Shown here: piece after piece, positions 25,301 to 38,599 of the stretch | How the letters are laid out: each line of letters starts with the position of its first letter | How positions within the stretch are numbered: the stretch's first letter is position 1 | Assembly: GCA_948470475.1 (NCBI GenBank) | Contig: OX419336.1 | Location: forward strand, 5,268,984-5,332,983 | DNA: 64,000 nucleotides | Origin: Galaxea fascicularis | Taxonomy: Eukaryota; Cnidaria; Anthozoa; Scleractinia; Euphylliidae | Reading direction: 5' to 3' | Notes under the pieces: generated by a model | The model's input: only the letters and a program-made list of their open reading frames with translations | What the model was told of the DNA's origin: nothing | Database searches by the model: none | Translations under genes and position numbers: made by a program

Positions 25301-28300
25301 CCTATGTCAAAAAGGACTCTAGAAATCATCTGTAAATGCTTTCAAGAACTGCCAAAACATGATTTCTATTCTTATTTGAGCTGTGGGCCAGATTTTAGCA
25401 AAGTTGAAATTTTGAGCAAAACCCAAAGGGGGGACCACGTGGCTTTGGGTCAAATTTTGAATTTGGCTTAAACTTTGCCTATGTCAAAAAGGACTCTAGA
25501 AATCATCTGTAAATGCTTTCAAGAACTGCCAAAACATGATTTCTATTCTTATTTGAGCTGTGGGCCAGATTTTAGCAAAGTTGAAATTTTGAGCAAAACC
25601 CAAAGGGGGGACCACATGGCTTTGGGTCAAATTTTGAATTTGGCTTAAACTTTGCCTATGTCAAAAAGGACTCTAGAAATCATCTGTAAATGCTTTCAAG
25701 AACTGCCAAAACATAATTTCTATTCTTATTTGAGCTATGGGCCAGATTTTAGCAAAGTTGAAATTTTGAGCAAAAACCCAAAGGGGGGACCACATGGCTT
25801 TGCGTCAAATTTCGAATTTGGCTTAAACTTTGCCTATGTCAAAAAGGACTCTAGAAATCATCTGTAAATGCTTTCAAGAACTGCCAAAACATGATTTCTA
25901 TTCTTATTTGAGCTGTGGGCCAGATTTTAGCAAAGTTGAAATTTTGAGCAAAACCCAAAGGGGGGACCACATGCCTTTGGGTCAAACTTTGAATTTGGCT
26001 TAAACTTTGCCTATGTCAAAAAGGACTCTAGAAATCATCTGTAAATGCTTTCAAGAACTGCCAAAACATGATTTCTATTCTTATTTGAGCTGTGGGCCAG
26101 ATTTTAGCAAAGTTGAAATTTTGAGCAAAACCCAAAGGGGGGACCACATGGCTTTGGGTCAAATTTTGAATTTGGCTTAAACTTTGCCTACGTCAAAAAG
26201 GACTCTAGAAATCATCTGTAAATGCTTTCAAGAACTGCCAACACATGATTTCTATTCTTATTTGAGCTGTGGGCCAGATTTTAGCAAAGTTGAAATTTTG
26301 AGCAAAACCCAAAGGGGGGACCACATGGCTTTGGGTCAAATTTTGAATTTGGCTTAAACTTTGCCTATGTCAAAAAGGACTCTAGAAATCATCTGTAAAT
26401 GCTTTCAAGAACTGCCAAAACATGATTTCTATTCTTATTTGAGCTGTGGGCCAGATTTTAGCAAAGTTGAAATTTTGAGAGAAACCCAAAGTGGGGACCA
26501 CATGCTTTGGGTCAAATTTTGAATTTGGCTTAAACTTTGCCTATGTCAAAAAGGACTCTAGAAATCATCTGTAAATGCTTTCAAGAACTGCCAAAACATG
26601 ATTTCTATTCTTATTTGAGCTGTGGGCCAGATTTTAGCAAAGTTGAAATTTTGAGCAAAACCCAAAGGGGGGACCACATGGCTTTGGGTCAAATTTTGAA
26701 TTTGGCTTAAACTTTGCCTATGTCAAAAAGGACTCTAGAAATCATCTGTAAATGCTTTCAAGAACTGCCAAAACATGATTTCTATTCTTATTTGAGCTGT
26801 GGGCCAGATTTTAGCAAAGTTGAAATTTTGAGCAAAACCCAAAGGGGGGACCACATGGCTTTGGGTCAAATTTTGAATTTGGCTTAAACTTTGCCTACGT
26901 CAAAAAGGACTCTAGAAATCATCTGTAAATGCTTTCAAGAACTGCCAAAACATGATTTCTATTCTTATTTGAGCTGTGGGCCAGATTTTAGCAAAGTTGA
27001 AATTTTGAGCAACACCCAAAGGGGGGACCACATGGCTTTGGGTCAAATTTTGAATTTGGCTTAAACTTTGCCTATGTCAAAAAGGACTCTAGAAATCATC
27101 TGTAAATGCTTTCAAGAACTGCCAAAACATGATTTCTATTCTTATTTGAGCTGTGGGCCAGATTTTAGCAAAGTTGAAATTTTGAGAGAAACCCAAAGTG
27201 GGGACCACATGCTTTGGGTCAAATTTTGAATTTGGCTTAAACTTTGCCTATGTCAAAAAGGACTCTAGAAATCATCTGTAAATGCTTTCAAGAACTGCCA
27301 AAACATGATTTCTATTCTTATTTGAGCTGTGGGCCAGATTTTAGCAAAGTTGAAATTTTGAGCAAAACCCAAAGGGGGGACCACATGGCTTTGGGTCAAA
27401 TTTTGAATTTGGCTTAAACTTTGCCTATGTCAAAAAGGACTCTAGAAATCATCTGTAAATGCTTTCAAGAACTGCCAAAACATAATTTCTATTCTTATTT
27501 GAGCTGTGGGCCAGATTTTAGCAAAGTTGAAATTTTGAGCAAAAACCCAAAGGGGGGACCACATGGCTTTGCGTCAAATTTCGAATTTGGCTTAAACTTT
27601 GCCTATGTCAAAAAGGACTCTAGAAATCATCTGTAAATGCTTTCAAGAACTGCCAAAACATGATTTCTATTCTTATTTGAGCTGTGGGCCAGATTTTAGC
27701 AAAGTTGAAATTTTGAGCAAAACCCAAAGGGGGGACCACATGGCTTTGGGTCAAATTTTGAATTTGGCTTAAACTTTGCCTATGTCAAAAAGGACTCTAG
27801 AAATCATCTGTAAATGCTTTCAAAAACTGCCAAAACATAATTTCTTTTCTTATTTGAGCTGTGGGCCAGATTTTAGCAAAGTTGAAATTTTGAGCAAAAA
27901 CCCAAAGGGGGGACCACATGCCTTTGCGTCAAATTTCGAATTTGGCTTAAACTTTGCCTATGTCAAAAAGGACTCTAGAAATCATCTGTAAATGCTTTCA
28001 AGAACTGCCAAAACATGATTTCTATTCTTATTTGAGCTGTGGGCCAGATTTTAGCACAGTTGAAATTTTGAGCAAAACCCAAAGGGGGGACCACGTGGCT
28101 TTGGGTCAAATTTTGAAGTTGGCTTAAACTTTGCCTATGTCAAAAAGGACTCTAGAAATCATCTGTAAATGCTTTCAAGAACTGCCAAAACATGATTTCT
28201 ATTCTTATTTGAGCTGTGGGCCAGATTTTAGCAAAGTTGAAATTTTGAGCAAAACCCAAAGGGGGGACCACATGGCTTTGGGTCAAATTTTGAATTTGGC

Positions 28301-29000
28301 TTAAACTTTGCCTATGTCAAAAAGGACTCTAGAAATCATCTGTAAATGCTTTCAAGAACTGCCAAAACATAATTTCTATTCTTATTTGAGCTATGGGCCA
28401 GATTTTAGCAAAGTTGAAATTTTGAGCAAAAACCCAAAGGGGGGACCACATGGCTTTGCGTCAAATTTCGAATTTGGCTTAAACTTTGCCTATGTCAAAA
28501 AGGACTCTAGAAATCATCTGTAAATGCTTTCAAGAACTGCCAAAACATGATTTCTATTCTTATTTGAGCTGTGGGCCAGATTTTAGCAAAGTTGAAATTT
28601 CGAGCAAAACCCAAAGGGGGGACCACATGCCTTTGGGTCAAACTTTGAATTTGGCTTAAACTTTGCCTATGTCAAAAAGGACTCTAGAAATCATCTGTAA
28701 ATGCTTTCAAGAACTGCCAAAACATGATTTCTATTCTTATTTGAGCTGTGGGCCAGATTTTAGCAAAGTTGAAATTTTGAGCAAAACCCAAAGGGGGGAC
28801 CACATGGCTTTGGGTCAAATTTTGAATTTGGCTTAAACTTTGCCTACGTCAAAAAGGACTCTAGAAATCATCTGTAAATGCTTTCAAGAACTGCCAAAAC
28901 ATGATTTCTATTCTTATTTGAGCTGTGGGCCAGATTTTAGCAAAGTTGAAATTTTGAGCAAAACCCAAAGGGGGGACCACATGGCTTTGGGTCAAATTTT
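22340..29000. repeat. 15-mer (2656 bp) higher-order repeat
   Basis: Complete units are 22996-25651 and 25652-28307, with a partial unit before and after. Markers at exact 2656 spacing: B monomers 22464/25120/27776, 22996/25652/28308 and 24765/27421; ATGCCTTTGGGTCAAAC (23311, 25967, 28623); GCCAACAC (23581 and 26237); GAGAGAAACCC (23821 and 26477, 24528 and 27184); GAGCAACACCC (24351 and 27007). The two full units differ at few sites, for example CTCTGGG against CTATGGG in the first monomer and GTGAAAAAGG only near 24420. The extra base over 15 x 177 comes from indel-carrying monomers. This is the clearest HOR in the window. Confidence 0.9.
23700..24600. repeat. Nested 4-mer (707 bp) pair inside the 15-mer unit
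   Basis: The GAGAGAAACCCAAAGTGGGG monomer, which also has the one-base-shorter CATGCTTTGGG, occurs at 23821 and again at 24528, and in the next 15-mer unit at 26477 and 27184. The 4-mer duplication therefore came before amplification of the 15-mer, since both units carry both copies. Confidence 0.8.
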
Positions 29001-30434
29001 GAATTTGGCTTAAACTTTGCCTATGTCAAAAAGGACTCTAGAAATCATCTGTAAATGCTTTCAAGAACTGCCAAAACATGATTTCTATTCTTATTTGAGC
29101 TGTGGGCCAGATTTTAGCAAAGTTGAAATTTTGAGCAAAACCCAAAGGGGGGACCACATGGCTTTGGGTCAAATTTTGAATTTGGCTTAAACTTTGCCTA
29201 TGTTAAAAAGGACTCTAGAAATCATCTGTAAATGCTTTCAAGAACTGCCAAAACATAATTTCTATTCTTATTTGAGCTGTGGGCCAGATTTTAGCAAAGT
29301 TGAAATTTTGAGAAAAAACCCAAAGGGGGGACCACATGGCTTTGCGTCAAATTTCGAATTTGGCTTAAACTTTGCCTATGTCAAAAAGGACTCTAGAAAT
29401 CATCTGTAAATGCTTTCAAGAACTGCCAAAACATGATTTCTATTCTTATTTGAGCTGTGGGCCAGATTTTAGCAAAGTTGAAATTTTGAGCAAAACCCGA
29501 AGGGGGGACCACATGGCTTTGGGTCAAACTTTGAATTTGGCTTAAACTTTGCCTATGTCAAAAAGGACTCTAGAAATCATCTGTAAATGCTTTCAAGAAC
29601 TGCCAAAACATGATTTCTATTCTTATTTGAGCTGTGGGCCAGATTTTAGCAAAGTTGAAATTTTGAGCAAAACCCAAAGGGGGGACCACATGGCTTTGGG
29701 TCAAATTTTGAATTTGGCTTAAACTTTGCCTACGTCAAAAAGGACTCTAGAAATCATCTGTAAATGCTTTCAAGAACTGCCAAAACATGATTTCTATTCT
29801 TATTTGAGCTGTGGGCCAGATTTTAGCAAAGTTGAAATTTTGAGCAAAACCCAAAGGGGGGACCACATGGCTTTGGGTCAAATTTTGAATTTGGCTTAAA
29901 CTTTGCCTATGTCAAAAAGGACTCTAGAAATCATCTGTAAATGCTTTCAAGAACTGCCAAAACATGACTTCTATTCTTATTTGAGCTGTGGGCCAGATTT
30001 TAGCAAAGTTGAAATTTTGAGCAAAACCCAAAGGGGGGACCACATGGCTTTGGGTCAAATTTTGAATTTGGCTTAAACTTTGCCTACGTCAAAAAGGACT
30101 CTAGAAATCATCTGTAAATGCTTTCAAGAACTGCCAAACCATGATTTCTAATCTTATTTGAGCTGTGGGCCAGATATTAGCAAAGTTGAAATTTTGAGCA
30201 AAACCCAAAGGGGGGACAACATGGCTTTGGGTCAAATTTTGAATTTGGCTTAAACTTTGCCTATGTCAAAAAGGACTCTAGAAATCATCTGTAAATGCTT
30301 TCAAGAACTGCCAAAACATAATTTCTATTCTTATTTGAGCTGTGGGCCAGATTTTAGCAAAGTTGAAATTTTGAGCAAAAACCCAAAGGGGGGACCACAT
30401 GGCTTTGCGTCAAATTTCGAATTTGGCTTAAACT

Positions 30435-30610
30435 TTGCCTATGTCAAAAAGGACTCTAGAAATCATCTGTAAATGCTTTCAAGAACTGCCAAACATGATT
30501 TCTATTCTTATTTGAGCTGTGGGCCAGATGATAGCAAAGTTGAAGTTTTGAACAGAACCCAAACGGGGGACCACATTCCTTTGGGTCAAATTTTAAATTT
30601 GGCTTAAACT
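30435..30610. repeat. Variant D monomer, 176 bp (exemplar)
   Basis: Variant D lacks one A (CTGCCAAACATG) and carries GATGATAGC, GAAGTTTTGAACAGAACCC, CAAACGGGGG, ATTCCTTTGGG and TTTTAAATTTGG. Copies start at 30435, 34151, 37337 and 50955. Close relatives with GATGTTAGC start at 41407 and 54116. It is usually followed by a copy with TTCTAATCTT. This is the most divergent monomer type in the window, with changes concentrated in its right half. Confidence 0.8.
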
Positions 30611-31849
30611 TTGCCTATGTCAAAAAGGACTCTAGAAATCATCTGTAAATGCTTTCAAGAACTGCCAAAACATGATTTCTAATCTTATTTGAGCTGTGGG
30701 CCAGATTTTAGCAAAGTTGAAATTTTGAGCAAAACCCGAAGGGGGGACCACATGGCTTTGGGTCAAATTTTGAATTTGGCGTAAACTTTGCCTATGTCAA
30801 AAAGGACTCTAGAAATCATCTGTAAATGCTTTCAAGAACTGCCAAAACATGATTTCTATTCTTATTTGAGCTGTGGGCCAGATGTTAGCAAAGTTGAAGT
30901 TTTCAACAGAACCCAAACGGGGGACCACATTGCTGTGCGTCAAATTTTGAATTAGGCTTAAACTTTGCCTATGTCAAAAAGGACTCTAGAAATCATCTGT
31001 AAATGCTTTCAAGAACTGCCAAAACATGATTTCTATTCTTATTTGAGCTGTGGGCCAGATTTTAGCAAAGTTGAAATTTTGAGCAAAACCCAAAGGGGGG
31101 ACCACATGGCTTTGGGTCAAATTTTGAATTTGGCTTAAACTTTGCCTATGTCAAAAAGGACTCTAGAAATCATCTGTAAATGCTTTCAAGAACTGCCAAA
31201 ACATGATTTCTATTCTTATTTGAGCTGTGGGCCAGATTTTAGCAAAGTTGAAATTTTAAGCAAAACCCAAAGGGGGGACGACATGGCTTTGGGTCAAATT
31301 TTGAATTTGGCTTAAACTTTGCCTATGTCAAAAAGGACTCTAGAAATCATCTGTAAATGCTTTCAAGAACTGCCAAAACATGATTTCTATTCTTATTTGA
31401 GCTGTGGGCCAGATTTTAGCAAAGTTGAAATTTTGAGCAAAACCCAAAGGGGGGACCACATGGCTTTGGGTCAAATTTTGAATTTGGCTTAAACTTTGCC
31501 TATGTCAAAAAGGACTCTACAAATCATCTGTAAATGCTTTCAAGAACTGCCAAAACATGATTTCTATTCTTATTTGAGCTGTGGGCCAGAGTTTAGCAAA
31601 GGTGAAATTTTGAGCAAAACCCAAAGGGGGGACCACATGGCTTTGGGTCAAATTTTGAATTTGGCTTAAACTTTGCCTACGTCAAAAAGGACTCTAGAAA
31701 TCATCTGTAAATGCTTTCAAGAACTGCCAAAACATGATTTCTATTCTTATTTGAGCTGTGGGCCAGATTTTAGCAAAGTTGAAATTTTGAGAAAAACCCA
31801 AAGTGGGGACCACATGCTTTGGGTCAAATTTTGAATTTGGCTTAAACTT

Positions 31850-34800
31850 TGCCTATGTGAAAAAGGACTCTAGAAATCATCTGTAAATGCTTTCAAGAAC
31901 TGCCAAAACATGATTTCTATTCTTATTTGAGCTGTGGGCCAGATTTTAGCAAAGTTGAAATTTTGAGCAAAACCCAAAGGGGGGACCACATGGCTTTGGG
32001 TCAAATTTTGAATTTGGCTTAAACTTTGCCTATATCAAAAAGGACTCTAGAAATCATCTGTAAATGCTTTCAAGAACTGCCAAAACATGACTTCTATTCT
32101 TATTTGAGCTGTGGGCCAGATTTTAGCAAAGTTGAAATTTTGAGCAAAACCCAAAGGGGGGACCACATGGCTTTGGGTCAAATTTTGAATTTGGCTTAAA
32201 CTTTGCCTACGTCAAAAAGGACTCTAGAAATCATCTGTAAATGCTTTCAAGAACTGCCAAACCATGATTTCTAATCTTATTTGAGCTGTGGGCCAGATAT
32301 TAGCAAAGTTGAAATTTTGAGCAAAACCCAAAGGGGGGACAACATGGCTTTGGGTCAAATTTTGAATTTGGCTTAAACTTTGCCTATGTCAAAAAGGACT
32401 CTAGAAATCATCTGTAAATGCTTTCAAGAACTGCCAAAACATGACTTCTCTTCTTATTTGAGCTGTGGGCCAGATTTTAGCAAAGTTGAAATTTTGAGCA
32501 AAACCCAAAGGGGGGACCACATGGCTTTGGGTCAAATTTTGAATTTGGCTTAAACTTCGCCTATGTCAAAAAGGACTCTAGAAATCATCTTTAAATGCTT
32601 TCAAGAACTGCCAAAACATGATTTCTATTCTTATTTGAGCTGTGGGCCAGATTTTAGCAAAGTTGAAATTTTGAGCAAAACCCAAAGGGGGGGCCACATG
32701 GCTTTGGGTCAAATTTTGAATTTGGCTTAAACTTTGCCTATGTCAAAAAGGACTCTAGAAATCATCTGTAAATGCTTTCAAGAACTGCCAAAACATGATT
32801 TCTATTCTTATTTGAGCTGTGGGCCAGATTTTAGCAAAGTTGAAGTTTTCAACAGAACCCAAACGGGGGACCATATTGCTTTGGGTCAAATTTTGAATTT
32901 GGCTTAAACTTTGCCTATGTCAAAAAGGACTCTAGAAATCATCTGTAAATGCTTTCAAGAACTGCCAAAACATGATTTCTACTCTTATATGAGCAATGGG
33001 CCAGATTTTAGCAAAGTTGAAATTTTGAGCAAAACCCAAAGGGGGGACCACATGGCTTTGGGTCAAATTTTGAATTTGGCTTAAACTTTGCCTATGTCAA
33101 AAAGGACTCTAGAAATCATCTGTAAATGCTTTCAAGAACTGCCAAAACATGATTTCTATTCTTATTTGAGCTGTGGGCCAGATTTTAGCAAAGTTGAAAT
33201 TTTGAGCAAAACCCAAAGGGGGGACCACATGGCTTTGGGTCAAATTTGGAATTTGGCTTAAACTTTGCCTATGTCAAAAAGGACTCTAGAAATCATCTGT
33301 AAATGCTTTCAAGAACTGCCAAAACATGATTTCTATTCTTATTTGAGCTGTGGGCCAGATTTTAGCAAAGTTGAAATTTTGAGCAAAACCCAAAGGGGGG
33401 ACCACATGGCTTTGGGTCAAATTTTGAATTTGGCTTAAACTTTGCCTATGTCAAAAAGGACTCTAGAAATCATCTGTAAATGCTTTCAAGAACTGCCAAA
33501 ACATAATTTCTATTCTTATTTGAGCTGTGGGCCAGATTTTAGCAAAGTTGAAATTTTGAGAAAAAACCCAAAGGGGGGACCACATGGCTTTGCGTCAAAT
33601 TTCGAATTTGGCTTAAACTTTGCCTATGTCAAAAAGGACTCTAGAAATCATCTGTAAATGCTTTCAAGAACTGCCAAAACATGATTTCTATTCTTATTTG
33701 AGCTGTGGGCCAGATTTTAGCAAAGTTGAAATTTTGAGCAAAACCCAAAGGGGGGACCACATGGCTTTGGGTCAAACTTTGAATTTGGCTTAAACTTTGC
33801 CTATGTCAAAAAGGACTCTAGAAATCATCTGTAAATGCTTTCAAGAACTGCCAAAACATGATTTCTATTCTTATTTGAGCTGTGGGCCAGATTTTAGCAA
33901 AGTTGAAATTTTGAGCAAAACCCAAAGGGGGGACCACATGGCTTTGGGTCAAATTTTGAATTTGGCTTAAACTTTGCCTACGTCAAAAAGGACTCTAGAA
34001 ATCATCTGTAAATGCTTTCAAGAACTGCCAAAACATGATTTCTATTCTTATTTGAGCTGTGGGCCAGATTTTAGCAAAGTTGAAATTTTGAGCAAAACCC
34101 AAAGGGGGGACCACATGGCTTTGGGTCAAATTTTGAATTTGGCTTAAACTTTGCCTATGTCAAAAAGGACTCTAGAAATCATCTGTAAATGCTTTCAAGA
34201 ACTGCCAAACATGATTTCTATTCTTATTTGAGCTGTGGGCCAGATGATAGCAAAGTTGAAGTTTTGAACAGAACCCAAACGGGGGACCACATTCCTTTGG
34301 GTCAAATTTTAAATTTGGCTTAAACTTTGCCTATGTCAAAAAGGACTCTAGAAATCATCTGTAAATGCTTTCAAGAACTGCCAAAACATGATTTCTAATC
34401 TTATTTGAGCTGTGGGCCAGATTTTAGCAAAGTTGAAATTTTGAGAAAAACCCAAAGGGGGGACCACATGGCTTTGGGTCAAATTTTGAATTTGGCTTAA
34501 ACTTTGCCTATGTCAAAAAGGACTCTAGAAATCATCTGTAAATGCTTTTAAGAACTGCCAAAACATGATTTCTATTCTTATTTGAGCTGTGGGCCAGATT
34601 TGAGCAAAGTTAAAAATTTTGAGCAAAACCCAAAGTGGGGACCACATGCTTTGGGTCAAATTTTGAATTTGGCTTAAACTTTGCCTATGTCAAAAAGGAC
34701 TCTAGAAATCATCTGTAAATGCTTTCAAGAACTGCCAAAACATGATTTCTATTCTTATTTGAGCTGTGGGCCAGATTTTAGCAAAGTTGAAATTTTGAGC

Positions 34801-37550
34801 AAAACCCAAAGGGGGGACCACATGGCTTTGGGTCAAATTTTGAATTTGGCTTAAACTTTGCCTATGTCAAAAAGGACTCTAGAAATCATCTGTAAATGCT
34901 TTCAAGAACTGCCAAAACATGATTTCTATTCTTATTTGAGCTGTGGGCCAGATTTTAGCAAAGTTGAAATTTTGAGCAAAACCCAAAGGGGGGACCACAT
35001 GGCTTTGGGTCAAATTTTGAATTTGGCTTAAACTTTGCCTATGTGAAAAAGGACTCTAGAAATCATCTGTAAATGCTTTCAAGAACTGCCAAAACATGAT
35101 TTCTATTCTTATTTGAGCTGTGGGCCAGATTTTAGCAAAGTTGAAATTTTGAGCAAAACCCAAAGGGGGGACCACATGGCTTTGGGTCAAATTTTGAATT
35201 TGGCTTAAACTTTGCCTATGTCAAAAAGGACTCTAGAAATCATCTGTAAATGCTTTCAAGAACTGCCAAAACATGACTTCTATTCTTATTTGAGCTGTGG
35301 GCCAGATTTTAGCAAAGTTGAAATTTTGAGCAAAACCCAAAGGGGGGACCACATGGCTTTGGGTCAAATTTTGAATTTGGCTTAAACTTTGCCTACGTCA
35401 AAAAGGACTCTAGAAATCATCTGTAAATGCTTTCAAGAACTGCCAAACCATGATTTCTAATCTTATTTGAGCTGTGGGCCAGATATTAGCAAAGTTGAAA
35501 TTTTGAGCAAAACCCAAAGGGGGGACAACATGGCTTTGGGTCAAATTTTGAATTTGGCTTAAACTTTGCCTATGTCAAAAAGGACTCTAGAAATCATCTG
35601 TAAATGCTTTCAAGAACTGCCAAAACATGACTTCTCTTCTTATTTGAGCTGTGGGCCAGATTTTAGCAAAGTTGAAATTTTGAGCAAAACCCAAAGGGGG
35701 GACCACATGGCTTTGGGTCAAATTTTGAATTTGGCTTAAACTTTGCCTATGTCAAAAAGGACTCTAGAAATCATCTGTAAATGCTTTCAAGAACTGCCAA
35801 AACATGATTTCTATTCTTATTTGAGCTGTGGGCCAGATTTTAGCAAAGTTGAAATTTTGAGCAAAACCCAAAGGGGGGACCACATGGCTTTGGGTCAAAT
35901 TTTGAATTTGGCTTAAACTTTGCCTATGTCAAAAAGGACTCTAGAAATCATCTGTAAATGCTTTCAAGAACTGCCAAAACATGATTTCTATTCTTATTTG
36001 AGCTGTGGGCCAGATTTTAGCAAAGTTGAAGTTTTCAACAGAACCCAAACGGGGGACCATATTGCTTTGGGTCAAATTTTGAATTTGGCTTAAACTTTGC
36101 CTATGTCAAAAAGGACTCTAGAAATCATCTGTAAATGCTTTCAAGAACTGCCAAAACATGATTTCTACTCTTATTTGAGCAATGGGCCAGATTTTAGCAA
36201 AGTTGAAATTTTGAGCAAAACCCAAAGGGGGGACCACATGGCTTTGGGTCAAATTTTGAATTTGGCTTAAACTTTGCCTATGTCAAAAAGGACTCTAGAA
36301 ATCATCTGTAAATGCTTTCAAGAACTGCCAAAACATGATTTCTATTCTTATTTGAGCTGTGGGCCAGATTTTAGCAAAGTTGAAATTTTGAGCAAAACCC
36401 AAAGGGGGGACCACATGGCTTTGGGTCAAATTTGGAATTTGGCTTAAACTTTGCCTATGTCAAAAAGGACTCTAGAAATCATCTGTAAATGCTTTCAAGA
36501 ACTGCCAAAACATGATTTCTATTCTTATTTGAGCTGTGGGCCAGATTTTAGCAAAGTTGAAATTTTGAGCAAAACCCAAAGGGGGGACCACATGGCTTTG
36601 GGTCAAATTTGGAATTTGGCTTAAACTTTGCCTATGTCAAAAAGGACTCTAGAAATCATCTGTAAATGCTTTCAAGAACTGCCAAAACATGATTTCTATT
36701 CTTATTTGAGCTGTGGGCCAGATTTTAGCAAAGTTGAAATTTTGAGAAAAAACCCAAAGGGGGGACCACATGGCTTTGCGTCAAATTTCGAATTTGGCTT
36801 AAACTTTGCCTATGTCAAAAAGGACTCTAGAAATCATCTGTAAATGCTTTCAAGAACTGCCAAAACATGATTTCTATTCTTATTTGAGCTGTGGGCCAGA
36901 TTTTAGCAAAGTTGAAATTTTGAGCAAAACCCAAAGGGGGGACCACATGGCTTTGGGTCAAACTTTGAATTTGGCTTAAACTTTGCCTATGTCAAAAAGG
37001 ACTCTAGAAATCATCTGTAAATGCTTTCAAGAACTGCCAAAACATGATTTCTATTCTTATTTGAGCTGTGGGCCAGATTTTAGCAAAGTTGAAATTTTGA
37101 GCAAAACCCAAAGGGGGGACCACATGGCTTTGGGTCAAATTTTGAATTTGGCTTAAACTTTGCCTACGTCAAAAAGGACTCTAGAAATCATCTGTAAATG
37201 CTTTCAAGAACTGCCAAAACATGATTTCTATTCTTATTTGAGCTGTGGGCCAGATTTTAGCAAAGTTGAAATTTTGAGCAAAACCCAAAGGGGGGACCAC
37301 ATGGCTTTGGGTCAAATTTTGAATTTGGCTTAAACTTTGCCTATGTCAAAAAGGACTCTAGAAATCATCTGTAAATGCTTTCAAGAACTGCCAAACATGA
37401 TTTCTATTCTTATTTGAGCTGTGGGCCAGATGATAGCAAAGTTGAAGTTTTGAACAGAACCCAAACGGGGGACCACATTCCTTTGGGTCAAATTTTAAAT
37501 TTGGCTTAAACTTTGCCTATGTCAAAAAGGACTCTAGAAATCATCTGTAA
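31850..37550. repeat. 18-mer (3186 bp) higher-order repeat
   Basis: Offset 3186 links GCCTATGTGA (31851 and 35037), CAGATATT with CCAAACCATG (32294 and 35480), CATGACTTCTCTTC (near 32444 and 35630), GAAGTTTTCAACAG (32842 and 36028), GAGCAATGGG (near 32992 and 36178), B monomers (33442 and 36628) and the D monomer GATGAT (34243 and 37429). Unit 1 is about 31850-35036; unit 2 is incomplete and ends near 37550. Sequence left of the block is related at other spacings: 30.5-31.8 kb matches 37.4-38.7 kb at 6902 (39 monomers), and 29194 matches 33442 at 4248 (24 monomers). Confidence 0.85.
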
Positions 37551-38599
37551 ATGCTTTCAAGAACTGCCAAAACATGATTTCTAATCTTATTTGAGCTGTG
37601 GGCCAGATTTTAGCAAAGTTGAAATTTTGAGCAAAACCCGAAGGGGGGACCACATGGCTTTGGGTCAAATTTTGAATTTGGCGTAAACTTTGCCTATGTC
37701 AAAAAGGACTCTAGAAATCATCTGTAAATGCTTTCAAGAACTGCCAAAACATGATTTCTATTCTTATTTGAGCTGTGGGCCAGATGTTAGCAAAGTTGAA
37801 GTTTTCAACAGAACCCAAACGGGGGACCACATTGCTGTGCGTCAAATTTTGAATTAGGCTTAAACTTTGCCTATGTGAAAAAGGACTCTAGAAATCATCT
37901 GTAAATGCTTTCAAGAACTGCCAAAACATGATTTCTATTCTTATTTGAGCTGTGGGCCAGATTTTAGCAAAGTTGAAATTTTGAGCAAAACCCAAAGGGG
38001 GGACCACATGGCTTTGGGTCAAATTTTGAATTTGGCTTAAACTTTGCCTATGTCAAAAAGGACTCTAGAAATCATCTGTAAATGCTTTCAAGAACTGCCA
38101 AAACATGATTTCTATTCTTATTTGAGCTGTGGGCCAGATTTTAGCAAAGTTGAAATTTTAAGCAAAACCCAAAGGGGGGACCACATGGCTTTGGGTCAAA
38201 TTTTGAATTTGGCTTAAACTTTGCCTATGTCAAAAAGGACTCTAGAAATCATCTGTAAATGCTTTCAAGAACTGCCAAAACATGATTTCTATTCTTATTT
38301 GAGCTGTGGGCCAGATTTTAGCAAAGTTGAAATTTTGAGCAAAACCCAAAGGGGGGACCACATGGCTTTGGGTCAAATTTTGAATTTGGCTTAAACTTTG
38401 CCTATGTCAAAAAGGACTCTACAAATCATCTGTAAATGCTTTCAAGAACTGCCAAAACATGATTTCTATTCTTATTTGAGCTGTGGGCCAGAGTTTAGCA
38501 AAGGTGAAATTTTGAGCAAAACCCAAAGGGGGGACCACATGGCTTTGGGTCAAATTTTGAATTTGGCTTAAACTTTGCCTACGTCAAAAAGGACTCTAG

